Shown here: positions 9,237 through 17,860 of the stretch, piece after piece
Numbering within the stretch: position 1 is the stretch's first letter
Layout of the letters: each line of letters starts with the position of its first letter
Assembly: GCF_009882985.1 (NCBI RefSeq)
Contig: NZ_WTUZ01000039.1
Coordinates: forward strand, 496,001-560,000
Reading direction: 5' to 3'
Origin: Paenibacillus silvestris
Lineage (GTDB): Bacteria > Bacillota > Bacilli > Paenibacillales > NBRC-103111
Length of the DNA: 64,000 bases
Made by a program: the position numbers and the translations under genes
Notes under the pieces: model-generated
The model's input: the letters and a program-made list of their open reading frames with translations, nothing else
Databases searched by the model: none
Told to the model about the DNA's origin: nothing

Positions 9237-11321
9237 CTACTGGTCTATAGACTCATCACTTTCTACATCCGATTGTGCTTTGGACGGGAGTCCATTGGCG
9301 CTCCGGATTAGCGAAAAGTATTGATCAGCGCGTACGACTTGATACTCCGGTCCAAGCGCTGCAGTTATCTCGGCCACATCCGAAGGTGTCATGCTCCAGG
9401 CTAACAGGCCGATGGAGACGAACAGCGGTGATTGGCCATCCCAATTCGCTTTGGCTTCATCAAGAAGCTTTTTGCCATCTTGAACGGAGCCGATGCCATG
9501 AATGGTTGACTGTGGAAGGCCGTTCTGAATGTGAACGCCGGAATGATCTTCCCAGCTCAAGAAAAGGCCTGGAGCTTTATAATACTGCTGGTAAGCGGCT
9601 GCCTTGGAATCGCTAAGCGGCACGTTTTCATTGGCTACCCTGTTCAGGATGTACGGAATTGTCATGCCGGTCTTCTTGAGATAGGAGTTCGTTTGTTTCA
9701 AGAAGTCCGGGAATGTGGATTCTGGCCAAGGAGTCGGGTAAAAGTATCCAGCCCCGGAAGGCCCAGCAATGAGCAGGTCGTTCGCTGTCGCAGTCGACTG
9801 ATAATAGTTTAGAATGGCTGGTGCGCCATCATAGAGCAGTGGACTTGACGTCCAGTTAATCGGTACTTTGCCACGATTTGGGTCATCCCACAGGATTCGC
9901 ATCCGATGCTGGTTGTATTGGAAATTGTCGCCTTCACTGAACGTATAGGTGACATATATTTTATTTTCCAATGGAGGCGCAGCAAGTGGTTTGGCTTTAA
10001 CAGGTTTGGCTCTGGTCCCGGAGAAGACGGTCAGGTTGCTGAACCAGTCCGCTGCCAGCACATACACGCTGTGTCTGGATGTAATTTCGACGGAGCTGAA
10101 TTCGCCTTCGACGTCATTGCTGAACCAGCCTAGATAAGGAGAACCGGGTTTCACGTCCGATAAAATTTTTTCGAAAAGCGTTTTCTGTGCCGGCACGTTC
10201 GAGTCTAGCCAGAAGACCATAGCTTTATTCGCGACGGCATAGTCACGGAGATAACCATAAGGTTCCTTAACCTCAGAGGAGGGCGGCTGCACATTGCCAG
10301 CTGAAACTTTGTACTGGTTCCACATGTCGACGGAAGCGGTGATCTGCTTCGCACCCGCAGGCGGAGTGAACTTATACACGAAGTAGCGGTCATTATCGGC
10401 AAAACGGTGTCCGCCATTGCCCGAGGATACCTGGGAATTCTGGCGATCGAAAAGGAACGGTTCTTCTTGCGTTGTACCTGGAATGAACTGGGCGATGATT
10501 TGCCCGTCTGCCTTGACGGTCACCTCATGAACCGCAGGACCCCAGCCGTCTTGCGCAAAAGCGTCGTCGAAACGCAAATACACGGACTCTTTCCCCAGAT
10601 AAGAAGTTAAATCGAAATCGTACGTTTTCCGGTTGTTGCCATCACGTTCCTGTGTCGTGTCCTGCCCGATGGTCTGGAAGGAAGCTGGAAGACCCGGTGG
10701 AATCTTGACGGACGTGTTCGGGCTGAGTCCAACCAACATCCGATGCGACGTTTGGTCCCATAGATGCTCATATTGCCATGTATAGGCGTCCAAACGATCT
10801 TTGAATTTTCCTTGCAAATCCTCAAGCACCTTAAGTTTGTAAGGAGCTGCTTTCAACTGTTCCGCCAGCTGTGGGCTTGCCACAACGGCGTTTTTCAATC
10901 CAGCGAGCGTGGTTGCTACGTTGATGGAGTCAGGGACCAGTGGATCGTAAACAATGATGCCCTTAATCTCACTCGCATATTTTTTCACGATTTGCCAGTA
11001 ATCCTCTTGGTGGTAAGGGACTTGCAGATTATTCAGCCAAGTCTTCTCGCCTTCTTCTTTATTTTCGAGCAGATAGATTCGTGGTTGCTCACGGTTCACA
11101 ATTCCTTGTAAGGTGGCCAAAAGGATTTTGATATCCCCAGGCGCGTCATAGACATCCGCAACATCCAATCGTCCTACTTTGGCAAACGTAGGAAGTTCCT
11201 GCTGCTTTGGCCAATTAATTGACCCTGAGTGTTCGTTGGAATCCGAAGAAGCAAAGGCATGGAATGGCAAAGATACCGTAACTAACAAAGCAATACCCAT
11301 TGTTAAGAGCTTTCGATTCAC
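9237..11321 (-). CDS. Secreted GxGYxYP-domain protein, putative glycoside hydrolase
   Basis: A 694-residue exported protein with a clear Sec signal peptide (MNRKLLTMGIALL..., predicted cut after AFA near residue 25). It carries the motif GAGYFYP near residue 522, which names the GxGYxYP family; these proteins are predicted glycoside hydrolases without an agreed reaction. The region before the motif (about 30-200) has the family's typical IVNREQPRIYLL and W-x-n-L blocks. Middle residues (about 215-340) read like a beta-sandwich insertion with YLRFDDAF and VSVDMWNQY-like strands. It is transcribed on its own from a strong promoter facing the alpha-mannosidase gene and shares an AT-rich box with it, which suggests it processes the glycan extracellularly before mannose removal inside. 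Activity is inference. Confidence 0.82.
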   Translation of the reverse strand: MNRKLLTMGIALLVTVSLPFHAFASSDSNEHSGSINWPKQQELPTFAKVGRLDVADVYDAPGDIKILLATLQGIVNREQPRIYLLENKEEGEKTWLNNLQVPYHQEDYWQIVKKYASEIKGIIVYDPLVPDSINVATTLAGLKNAVVASPQLAEQLKAAPYKLKVLEDLQGKFKDRLDAYTWQYEHLWDQTSHRMLVGLSPNTSVKIPPGLPASFQTIGQDTTQERDGNNRKTYDFDLTSYLGKESVYLRFDDAFAQDGWGPAVHEVTVKADGQIIAQFIPGTTQEEPFLFDRQNSQVSSGNGGHRFADNDRYFVYKFTPPAGAKQITASVDMWNQYKVSAGNVQPPSSEVKEPYGYLRDYAVANKAMVFWLDSNVPAQKTLFEKILSDVKPGSPYLGWFSNDVEGEFSSVEITSRHSVYVLAADWFSNLTVFSGTRAKPVKAKPLAAPPLENKIYVTYTFSEGDNFQYNQHRMRILWDDPNRGKVPINWTSSPLLYDGAPAILNYYQSTATANDLLIAGPSGAGYFYPTPWPESTFPDFLKQTNSYLKKTGMTIPYILNRVANENVPLSDSKAAAYQQYYKAPGLFLSWEDHSGVHIQNGLPQSTIHGIGSVQDGKKLLDEAKANWDGQSPLFVSIGLLAWSMTPSDVAEITAALGPEYQVVRADQYFSLIRSANGLPSKAQSDVESDESIDQ

Positions 11322-11402
11322 AATTTGCGCCTCATCTCATTTTAAGATAATGGATCTATCGTTTCGTGCCTTCCTTGTTCACCTCCACGAATGACTTATA
11401 TA

Positions 11403-11439
11403 ACATATTTAATATATTGAATAAGGTGTTTTTGGTCAA
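11403..11439 (-). promoter_or_regulatory. Promoter and AT-rich operator of the GxGYxYP gene
   Basis: On the minus strand TTGACC (11434-11439 complement) is 17 bp from TATATT (11411-11416 complement). Overlapping the -10 is the plus-strand box ACATATTTAATATATTGAA (11403-11421), 17 of 19 bases identical to the box at 14678. Confidence 0.65.
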
Positions 11440-11534
11440 TCCTTTCGACAAAACCTCCTGATATGTAACATTTTTTCCTAAAAATCTATGATGAAAGCAG
11501 TTGTAATCAGGAATTAAAAATAAATTGAATGACT

Positions 11535-11557
11535 GATATATATGATATATTATGAAT
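11535..11557 (+). promoter_or_regulatory. AT-rich operator / -10 region of the alpha-mannosidase gene
   Basis: GATATATATGATATATTATG at 11535 contains the TGATATA core shared with 14678 and sits where the -10 (TATATT, 11546-11551) of the mannosidase promoter would lie; a TTGAAT 15 bp upstream is a weak -35. Confidence 0.5.
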
Positions 11558-11584
11558 ATAGCAAATTTGAGAGAACGAGGAAGG

Positions 11585-14500
11585 ATGGTGCAGCCAATGC
11601 CTCACGAAACGATCAGCATGGGTCGGCTTAAACAAACATTGCTTAAAATTGAAAAGCACATTTACTCACCAACAGCTGCTCTATCGGTGGTCGCTTATGT
11701 AACGAAAGAGCCCGTTTCCTATCAGGAGAAGACAGCAGGACTACCCATTACGCTGAGCCCTGGAGACAAATGGGGGGAGCTGTGGGATTGCGCATGGTTT
11801 CACTTCCAAGGGGTGATTCCAGCTTCGGCTGCAGGAAGTAAAGTGGTTCTGCTCATAGATATTAATGGAGAGCTATGTCTCTTTGACGAAGAGGGGACAC
11901 CTACGCAGGGCCTTACGAATGTGAACTCGGAATTCGATCTCTCGCTTGGATTGCCTGGCAAACGCGTCGTTCCAATTACCGAGCAGGCACATGGTGATGA
12001 AATCATTGATATTTGGGGCGATGCCGGCTGCAACGACTTGTTTGGCCATTATCGAAGCGGGACGCTGAAAGAGGCCCATATCGCCGTGTGTTCGGAGGAA
12101 ACGAGACAGCTCTATTACGACTACGAGGTTTTATTGGAGCTAGGGACGCATCTGGAGGAGCATTCGGCCAGAAAACATCGTATTATGCAGGCGCTTTACG
12201 AGGTGCAACTGATGTTAGTTGAAATCAATGAAGAAACGGTCAAGAAAGCCCGGGAAAGGCTAGGCGTTGAGTTAGCCAAACGGGGAGGAGATCCGACGCT
12301 GTCGATCAGCGCTGTCGGTCATGCGCATATTGACCTCGCTTGGTTGTGGCCTATTAGGGAGACGAAACGCAAAGGAGCCCGTACATTTGCTACGGTTTTG
12401 CGGATGATGGAGCAGTATCCCGATTATGTATTCGGCGCCAGCCAGCCTCAATTGTATGTCTGGATCAAAGAGGAGCATCCAAAGCTGTACGAACAAATTA
12501 AGCAGCGCATAGCGGAAGGCCGTTGGGAGGTCCAAGGCGGCATGTGGGTGGAGCCGGATTCCAATATTTCCGGTGGCGAAGCTTTGGTCCGGCAGATTCT
12601 ATATGGGAAGCGATTTTTTGAGCAGGAGTTCGGCAAGGATATGAAAATGTTGTGGGTCCCTGACATTTTTGGCTATAGCGCGGCACTTCCGCAATTGCTG
12701 CTTAAGTCCGGGATGTCTTACATGATGACGCAGAAGCTCTCTTGGAGTGTTCACAACGACCACCCTCATCACACGTTTCTATGGGAGGGGCTGGACGGGA
12801 GCCGTGTACTGACGCATCTGCCTCCGGAAGATACCTATAACGGACCTGCTGCGCCGCGATCAATTCTGAAGGCGGAACGGGATTATGCGGATAAAAATGT
12901 ATCCGACCACAGTTTGCTTTTGTTTGGCATCGGCGACGGGGGAGGAGGGCCTGGTGAAGAGCATTTGGAGCGCTTGAAGCGCGAAAAGAATTTGCAAGGG
13001 CTTGCCCCCGTCGAGCAAGAGCCGGCCTTGAACTTTTTTGAGAAGCTGGAGCAAGGCCGTCAGCGCTATAAAACCTGGAAGGGCGAGTTGTACTTGGAGA
13101 AACATCAAGGCACGCTCACAAGCCAGGCCAGAAATAAGCGCTATAACCGCAGAATCGAAAAGGCGCTTCGGGAGCTTGAATTTGCTGCAGCACTCAATCT
13201 GCCGCATGCATCGGCGTATCCGAGCGAGGAGCTGGATGCAATATGGAAAGAAGTGCTGCTGTACCAGTTCCATGATATTTTGCCAGGATCATCGATTAAG
13301 CGTGTCTATGACGAATCGCTGGAGAGATACGGAATTTTGCTGAACCGTGTTCACGAACTTATTCATTCTTATTATGCGAAATTAGCTGAACGTATAGATA
13401 CTTCCCGGGAAAAGCAGCCGGCCGTTATCTTCAATTCACTCCCTTGGGAGCGTAACGAATGGCTGCAAATCCAAGGGAACTGGATGCAAGTGACGGTGCC
13501 ATCCATGGGATATCAGGCTGTGGATGTCGCGGAGGCGTCAGTCCGGAGCGTGAGCGCTCTTAGCGCAAATCGTGAAGCGCTGGAGAACGAGCTTGTGCGA
13601 GTGGCGTTCGACCTTGACGGGAGCATTCGCTCCGTTTTCGACAAAGCCGCGGGGAAAGAAACCATAGCTGCAGGAAGCAAAGCGAACGTGTTGGCTATTT
13701 ATCATGACGATGGCGACGCATGGGATTTTCCAGCGGATTATGCGCAGATGCAGGTAGGCGCGATGAAACTAATGGATGCTAAGGCTTACGTGGATGGACC
13801 GCGGGCAGTCATTGAGCAGCACTATGCGTATGGGAAATCGACATTGACGCAAACCATTCGGTTGACATCGGGCAGCAAGAGAATTGATTTTGAGACCAAA
13901 GCGAATTGGCAGGAAGATGGTAAAATGCTGCGCTCTTCGTTCCCCGTTCAGGTCTATACCGAGCAAGTGAATTGTGAAATCCAATTCGGTCATCTGAAGC
14001 GGCCGACACACCGCAATACGCTTTGGGATTATGCCAAGGATGAGATTTGTGCGCATCACTGGATTGATCTTTCGGCGCCGGATTACGGTGTTGCGCTGCT
14101 TAATGACAGCAAATATGGTTTCAGTGCCAGAGGCAATGTGCTGGACATTCATCTGCTGCGAAGTCCATCATGGCCGGATCCCACATGCGATCGAGCTGAA
14201 CATGAATTCGCCTATGCGCTTCTTCCGCATCAAGGGGATTTCGTGCATGCAGAAGTGTACAAACAAGGTTATGAGTTCAATGTACCGCTTCAAACGATTG
14301 AAACTCAGACGAAAAGCGGGGACCTGACAGCGGCAAAGGCCTTCTTTACGCTTCGATCAGCTCAAGTGATGATCGAGGCTGTCAAAAAAGCGGAAGATCG
14401 GGACTCCCTGATCATTCGGCTTTATGAAACATCAGGATCGCACGTAACAACTGAATTAAGCAGCGGTATACCGTACCGGAAAGCAATGCTCGTTGATCTG

Positions 14501-14605
14501 ATGGAAAACGAACTGGAGCAGCTGGACAGCCATAATCATACGCTTCAGCTTTCATTTACACCTTTTGAAATAAAGACGATTGAGCTAGCGGGGCTTAGCA
14601 AATAA
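11585..14605 (+). CDS. Glycoside hydrolase family 38 alpha-mannosidase
   Basis: A protein of about 1006 residues without signal peptide, so cytoplasmic. It has the GH38 order: N-terminal beta domain, zinc-dependent catalytic barrel, three-helix bundle and C-terminal beta-sandwich. The zinc motif GHAHIDLAWLWP (His and Asp ligands) is near residue 245, the nucleophile Asp lies in WVEPDSN near 322, and the last His ligand is in QFHDILPGSS near 562. These predict a retaining exo-alpha-mannosidase. Three in-frame starts are possible: 11552, 11585 and 11597. GAGGAAGG at 11577-11584 fits 11585 or 11597 better than 11552. Its neighbours, a secreted GxGYxYP protein and a GntR regulator, probably share its regulation. 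Mannan or N-glycan fragments are likely substrates but not proven. Confidence 0.93.
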   Translation: MVQPMPHETISMGRLKQTLLKIEKHIYSPTAALSVVAYVTKEPVSYQEKTAGLPITLSPGDKWGELWDCAWFHFQGVIPASAAGSKVVLLIDINGELCLFDEEGTPTQGLTNVNSEFDLSLGLPGKRVVPITEQAHGDEIIDIWGDAGCNDLFGHYRSGTLKEAHIAVCSEETRQLYYDYEVLLELGTHLEEHSARKHRIMQALYEVQLMLVEINEETVKKARERLGVELAKRGGDPTLSISAVGHAHIDLAWLWPIRETKRKGARTFATVLRMMEQYPDYVFGASQPQLYVWIKEEHPKLYEQIKQRIAEGRWEVQGGMWVEPDSNISGGEALVRQILYGKRFFEQEFGKDMKMLWVPDIFGYSAALPQLLLKSGMSYMMTQKLSWSVHNDHPHHTFLWEGLDGSRVLTHLPPEDTYNGPAAPRSILKAERDYADKNVSDHSLLLFGIGDGGGGPGEEHLERLKREKNLQGLAPVEQEPALNFFEKLEQGRQRYKTWKGELYLEKHQGTLTSQARNKRYNRRIEKALRELEFAAALNLPHASAYPSEELDAIWKEVLLYQFHDILPGSSIKRVYDESLERYGILLNRVHELIHSYYAKLAERIDTSREKQPAVIFNSLPWERNEWLQIQGNWMQVTVPSMGYQAVDVAEASVRSVSALSANREALENELVRVAFDLDGSIRSVFDKAAGKETIAAGSKANVLAIYHDDGDAWDFPADYAQMQVGAMKLMDAKAYVDGPRAVIEQHYAYGKSTLTQTIRLTSGSKRIDFETKANWQEDGKMLRSSFPVQVYTEQVNCEIQFGHLKRPTHRNTLWDYAKDEICAHHWIDLSAPDYGVALLNDSKYGFSARGNVLDIHLLRSPSWPDPTCDRAEHEFAYALLPHQGDFVHAEVYKQGYEFNVPLQTIETQTKSGDLTAAKAFFTLRSAQVMIEAVKKAEDRDSLIIRLYETSGSHVTTELSSGIPYRKAMLVDLMENELEQLDSHNHTLQLSFTPFEIKTIELAGLSK

Positions 14606-14616
14606 TCCTTTCCAAC

Positions 14617-14657
14617 AAGCTTAGATGGCGAGGCCTTAGGGCCCTCTGTCTAAGCTT
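14617..14657 (+). terminator. Hairpin after alpha-mannosidase gene
   Basis: AAGCTTAGA (14617-14625) pairs with TCTAAGCTT (14649-14657), nine pairs around a GC-rich loop that can also pair internally. Only a weak T-run follows (TTGCTTGTCTT), so termination may be partial. Confidence 0.5.
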
Positions 14658-14665
14658 TGCTTGTC

Positions 14666-14697
14666 TTGACCGAAATGACATATTTGATATAATGAAG
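14666..14697 (+). promoter_or_regulatory. Promoter with AT-rich operator upstream of the GntR-type regulator
   Basis: TTGACC (14666-14671), 16-bp spacer, TATAAT (14688-14693). The box ACATATTTGATATAATGAA (14678-14696) covers spacer and -10 and is nearly identical to the box at 11403, consistent with autoregulation. Confidence 0.7.
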
Positions 14698-14729
14698 CTA
14701 ATCTAAATAGGGTGGGGGCACGGTCGACG

Positions 14730-15905
14730 TTGCAAAATGAGAGACAGCCGCTATATATACAAATACAGACGTATTTCAAAACGCTGATTGGATCGGGAAA
14801 GCTGTCCGAGAATGACAAAATTCCGTCGGAAAAAGAGCTTATGGAGCAGTTCGATGTCAGTAGAATTACGGTTGCCAACGCGTTGGCGGAAATGGCGAAG
14901 GAAGGCTGGATTTACCGGATTCCCGGGCGGGGCAGCTTCGTCAATCAAGGCGTTCAATCGTTAATCGATCAGCAGAAATTGGAGGCTTCCAGGCCGGAAG
15001 AGTCTTTGACGGTTGTATCAGAGACCAGCTTTTTCTCGCGCCGCAAGATGATTGGTTTCATTATTCCGTCCATGGAAGACTTCTTCGCCATCCGCTTGGT
15101 TCAGGGGATTAATAAAGTGCTGGCGAATTCGGAGTATTACCCGCTTATCCTGTACACTTACAATTCCATTGAACGTGAAAAAGAAGGGATCGCCGAACTG
15201 GTGCAAAAGGGAGCAGCCGGGCTCATCATTTTCCCATCGGACGCGGAGAACTATAATGAAGAGATTTTGACATTAAAGGTTCGCCGATATCCGTTTGTGC
15301 TGGTGGATCGGTACTTTCCGGGCGTAGAGACGAATTATGTTTGCTCCAATGGGTTCTTGGGCGCGCAATTAGCGGTAGATCATCTGTGGGAGCTTGGGCA
15401 TCGGGACATCGCCATATGTTCGGACTCGCCGCTGCCGACGTTCACGGTGGAAGATCGGATAGCTGGATACATGGATGCGCTGAAGAAAAAAGGGGCCATG
15501 ATTAATCCGGCATTGCTATTGACTGAATTCCATGTCGATTACAGCAATCTGGAGGAAGACGATCATGCGTTGTACAGGTATGTGAAGAACCGAATGGCGA
15601 CCGCTTTTATTACATTAAACGGGAAGCTCGGACTGCACATCGCTTCCATTGCGAAGCGTCTGAACTTGCGGGTGCCTGAGGACATCTCCATTCTGACGTT
15701 CGACGATCCATCTCCAGGCTTTGAAGAATTCAATTATTTCACGCATATTGCTCAGTCCGAAGAGGACATGGGGATACAGGCGGCCCAAATCTTAATTAAT
15801 CAAATTGAAGCCCCTGCCAAATCTGCGGTTCTATATAATAAGAAGGTTTTGCAGCCGCAGTTGGTCGTTCGGCAAACTACGGGGCTGAAACCCCAAATGA
15901 TGTAG
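14730..15905 (+). CDS. GntR/LacI-hybrid (AraR-like) transcriptional regulator
   Basis: About 391 residues. Residues 1-75 are a GntR winged helix (PLYIQIQTYFK, IPSEKELMEQFDVSRITV, RIPGRGSFV). Residues about 105-385 form a LacI/periplasmic-binding-protein-like effector domain starting RRKMIGFIIPSM. The same hybrid architecture is known from the arabinose repressor AraR. The best start is TTG at 14730, ten bases after AGGGTGGGGGC; an in-frame GTG at 14712 lies within that purine tract. It has its own promoter and stands directly behind the GH38 gene. I infer that it represses GH38, the GxGYxYP gene and itself through the shared AT-rich box, released by a sugar. The effector is unknown. Confidence 0.88.
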   Translation: MQNERQPLYIQIQTYFKTLIGSGKLSENDKIPSEKELMEQFDVSRITVANALAEMAKEGWIYRIPGRGSFVNQGVQSLIDQQKLEASRPEESLTVVSETSFFSRRKMIGFIIPSMEDFFAIRLVQGINKVLANSEYYPLILYTYNSIEREKEGIAELVQKGAAGLIIFPSDAENYNEEILTLKVRRYPFVLVDRYFPGVETNYVCSNGFLGAQLAVDHLWELGHRDIAICSDSPLPTFTVEDRIAGYMDALKKKGAMINPALLLTEFHVDYSNLEEDDHALYRYVKNRMATAFITLNGKLGLHIASIAKRLNLRVPEDISILTFDDPSPGFEEFNYFTHIAQSEEDMGIQAAQILINQIEAPAKSAVLYNKKVLQPQLVVRQTTGLKPQMM

Positions 15906-15961
15906 GGTGAGTAACGTGATGGTATGGTGGAGGGAGTAAGGCAGCACTGGCATTTTTAGTG

Positions 15962-16137
15962 GGAACTGTAGTCCGCTAATTCTGTGAAAAGCAGCATTTT
16001 CCACATGTGAGGGGAACTATGGTCCGCTATTATGCCACTTTCACCCGGTAAGCTTGTCAAAGATGCGAAATAAGACCCTCTAGTTCCGCTCAGAGAGGAA
16101 ATAGCTCGGTTTCTTCGAAATAAGGGACTATAGTTCC
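15962..16137. repeat. Cluster of four 21-bp GGAACTATAGTTCC-type repeat modules
   Basis: Between the GntR regulator and kynU (15906-16535, no gene). Two modules read GGAACT-nnn-TCCGCTA (15962-15982 and 16013-16031) and two read the opposite way: GAAATAAGACCCTCTAGTTCC (16067-16087) and GAAATAAGGGACTATAGTTCC (16117-16137), exactly 50 bp apart. The core approaches the perfect palindrome GGAACTATAGTTCC. The same modules recur at 19443 and throughout 51150-52310. Confidence 0.85.
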
Positions 16138-16157
16138 CTGAAGATAGCTTTAGCTAG

Positions 16158-16204
16158 GTTGCCGGGTTGCCGGGTTATTGGGTTATTGGGTTATTGGGTT
16201 GTTG
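16158..16204. repeat. Tandem octamer repeat
   Basis: About five head-to-tail copies of an 8-bp unit (GCCGGGTT twice, ATTGGGTT three times, then GTTG). TAGCTAGGTT flanks it on both sides at 16151 and 16221. Confidence 0.9.
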
Positions 16205-16230
16205 ATTGTGGCATTGCAACTAGCTAGGTT

Positions 16231-16359
16231 CTATTTAATTTGTTATTGGCAGTTGAGGTGGAAGTTGGCTGTAGGGTGAGTAGCGTGATGTTAGAGTGGA
16301 AGTTAATAAAGCAGCAAACACCAAAGTCTGGCGGAATTTCAATCCGTCAGGCTTTTTTT
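16231..16359 (+). repeat. Diverged copy of the terminator-tailed repeat element
   Basis: ATTTGTTATTGG, GAGGTGGAAGTTGGCTGTA and GGTGAGTAGCGTGA occur in the same order as in the three copies at 50992, 51349 and 51629. As there, it ends in a hairpin with T-run (16326-16359). Confidence 0.75.
16326..16359 (+). terminator. Hairpin terminator at the end of the repeat element
   Basis: GTCTGGCGGA (16326-16335) pairs fully with TCCGTCAGGC (16343-16352, two G-T pairs), then seven T. Arm bases differ from the 51 kb copies while pairing is kept. Confidence 0.85.
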
Positions 16360-16463
16360 AATAGAATATAAGTGTTTCTGATGTCCGCTACAACTCCAAA
16401 GCACCTCCTTTTCGCCAAATATCGGTTCTTATGTCCGCAAACTAATTAACCATAGTATAATAA

Positions 16464-16492
16464 TTGACGACATCTATGTTTTTAAGTAAGAT
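16464..16492 (+). promoter_or_regulatory. Candidate promoter of the kyn operon
   Basis: TTGACG (16464-16469), 17-bp spacer, TAAGAT (16487-16492), 43 bases before the kynU start. No other strong promoter was seen downstream of the 16326 terminator, although a TATAAT at 16456 is an alternative -10. Confidence 0.5.
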
Positions 16493-16535
16493 AAGCACGA
16501 TTCGATCTAGTTCTATAATCCACAAGGAGGGCTTT

Positions 16536-17822
16536 ATGTCCAGAGAACCTTTTCATTACTCCCAAGAATTTGCCCGGCAACTTGATAAAGAAGATGAGCT
16601 AGCTCGTTTTCGGGATGAGTTTTATTTGAATTCGGAATCGATTTATATGGATGGCAACTCACTCGGCCTGTTATCCAGACGTGCTGAGCGAACGTTGTTG
16701 GAAGTCGTTGATGCTTGGAAAACGCAAGGCATTGATGGCTGGCTGCAAGGGCAATATCCTTGGTTTTATTTATCAGAAAAGTTGGCAGCCTTAAGCGCAC
16801 CGCTAGTTGGCGGTTCCGAAGACGAGATCATTGTGACGGGTTCCACAACAACGAATTTACATCAGCTTGTGGCGACTTTTTATAAGCCTGAAGGCAGCAG
16901 AACGAAGATTATGGCGGATGAATTAACGTTTCCATCGGATATTTATGCGCTTCAAAGTCAATTACTGCTGCATGGATACGATCCATCCGAACATTTGGTT
17001 CAAGTGGAAAGTCGCGACGGGCGTACAATTGAAGAAGATGATATTATTGCGGCAATGACGGATGAAATCGCATTGATTATTCTGCCGACGGTGCTCTACC
17101 GCAGCGGTCAATTGCTCGATATCGAGCGTTTAACAGCTGAAGCTCACGCTCGCGGCATTCTCATTGGCTTTGATGGATGCCATTCTGTAGGAGCAGTTCC
17201 GCATCACTTGAGTAAATGGGACGTTGATTTTGCATTTTGGTGCAACTACAAATATTTGAACAATGGGCCAGGCGGTGCAGCAAGCTTATACGTAAATCGC
17301 AAACATTTCGGTCGCTTGCCAGGATTGGCCGGTTGGTTCGGTTCACGGAAAGACAAACAATTTGATATGGAGCATCAGTTTGTTCCAGCGGAGAATGCAG
17401 GTGCTTTTCAAATTGGCACGCCGCATATCTTAAGTATGGCTCCGCTTATTGGATCTCTGGAAATGTTCGCAGATGCCGGGATCGAGAATCTCCGCCAGAA
17501 ATCCTTGCATATAACCTCTTATATGATCGATTTAATTGAACAGGAATTGGACGGAATGGGCTTCACAATCGGGAATCCAAGAGATGATCTGCGCAGAGGC
17601 GGGCATGTCTGTTTAGAGCATGTGGAAGCAGCTCGGATTTGCAAATCTTTAAAGGAAAATAAGATTATTCCTGATTTCAGAGCTCCGAACATCATTCGTC
17701 TAGCTCCTGTTGCGCTCTATACAACGTACGATGAAGTGTGGGAGACTGTGCAGCGATTAAAAGCTATCATGCTTGAAAAGCAATACGAGAAATTCGAGAA
17801 TACACGCGACGTAGTCGCATAA
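16536..17822 (+). CDS. kynU: Kynureninase
   Basis: A 428-residue PLP enzyme of the aminotransferase class V fold that cleaves L-kynurenine to anthranilate and L-alanine. YMDGNSLGLL near residue 45 is the kynureninase substrate/PLP signature, and K239 in CNYKYLNNGPGG is the Schiff-base lysine. The ATG at 16536 is preceded by AAGGAGGG; the longer reading from 16464 runs through the promoter and has no family support. It is first in an operon with kynB and kynA, covering the full path from tryptophan to anthranilate. No 3-hydroxykynurenine genes (kynurenine monooxygenase, haoxygenase) are nearby, so the purpose is probably tryptophan catabolism or anthranilate supply rather than NAD synthesis. 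Confidence 0.95.
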   Translation: MSREPFHYSQEFARQLDKEDELARFRDEFYLNSESIYMDGNSLGLLSRRAERTLLEVVDAWKTQGIDGWLQGQYPWFYLSEKLAALSAPLVGGSEDEIIVTGSTTTNLHQLVATFYKPEGSRTKIMADELTFPSDIYALQSQLLLHGYDPSEHLVQVESRDGRTIEEDDIIAAMTDEIALIILPTVLYRSGQLLDIERLTAEAHARGILIGFDGCHSVGAVPHHLSKWDVDFAFWCNYKYLNNGPGGAASLYVNRKHFGRLPGLAGWFGSRKDKQFDMEHQFVPAENAGAFQIGTPHILSMAPLIGSLEMFADAGIENLRQKSLHITSYMIDLIEQELDGMGFTIGNPRDDLRRGGHVCLEHVEAARICKSLKENKIIPDFRAPNIIRLAPVALYTTYDEVWETVQRLKAIMLEKQYEKFENTRDVVA

Positions 17823-17860
17823 CAAGCATCTGCCAATCGTTGAAAGGAAGGATGACGACC

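Noticed and set aside
9275..11394. Plus-strand frames opposite the GxGYxYP gene
   Set aside because: They are antisense shadows of a single long gene with signal peptide, no ribosome sites and no family motifs.
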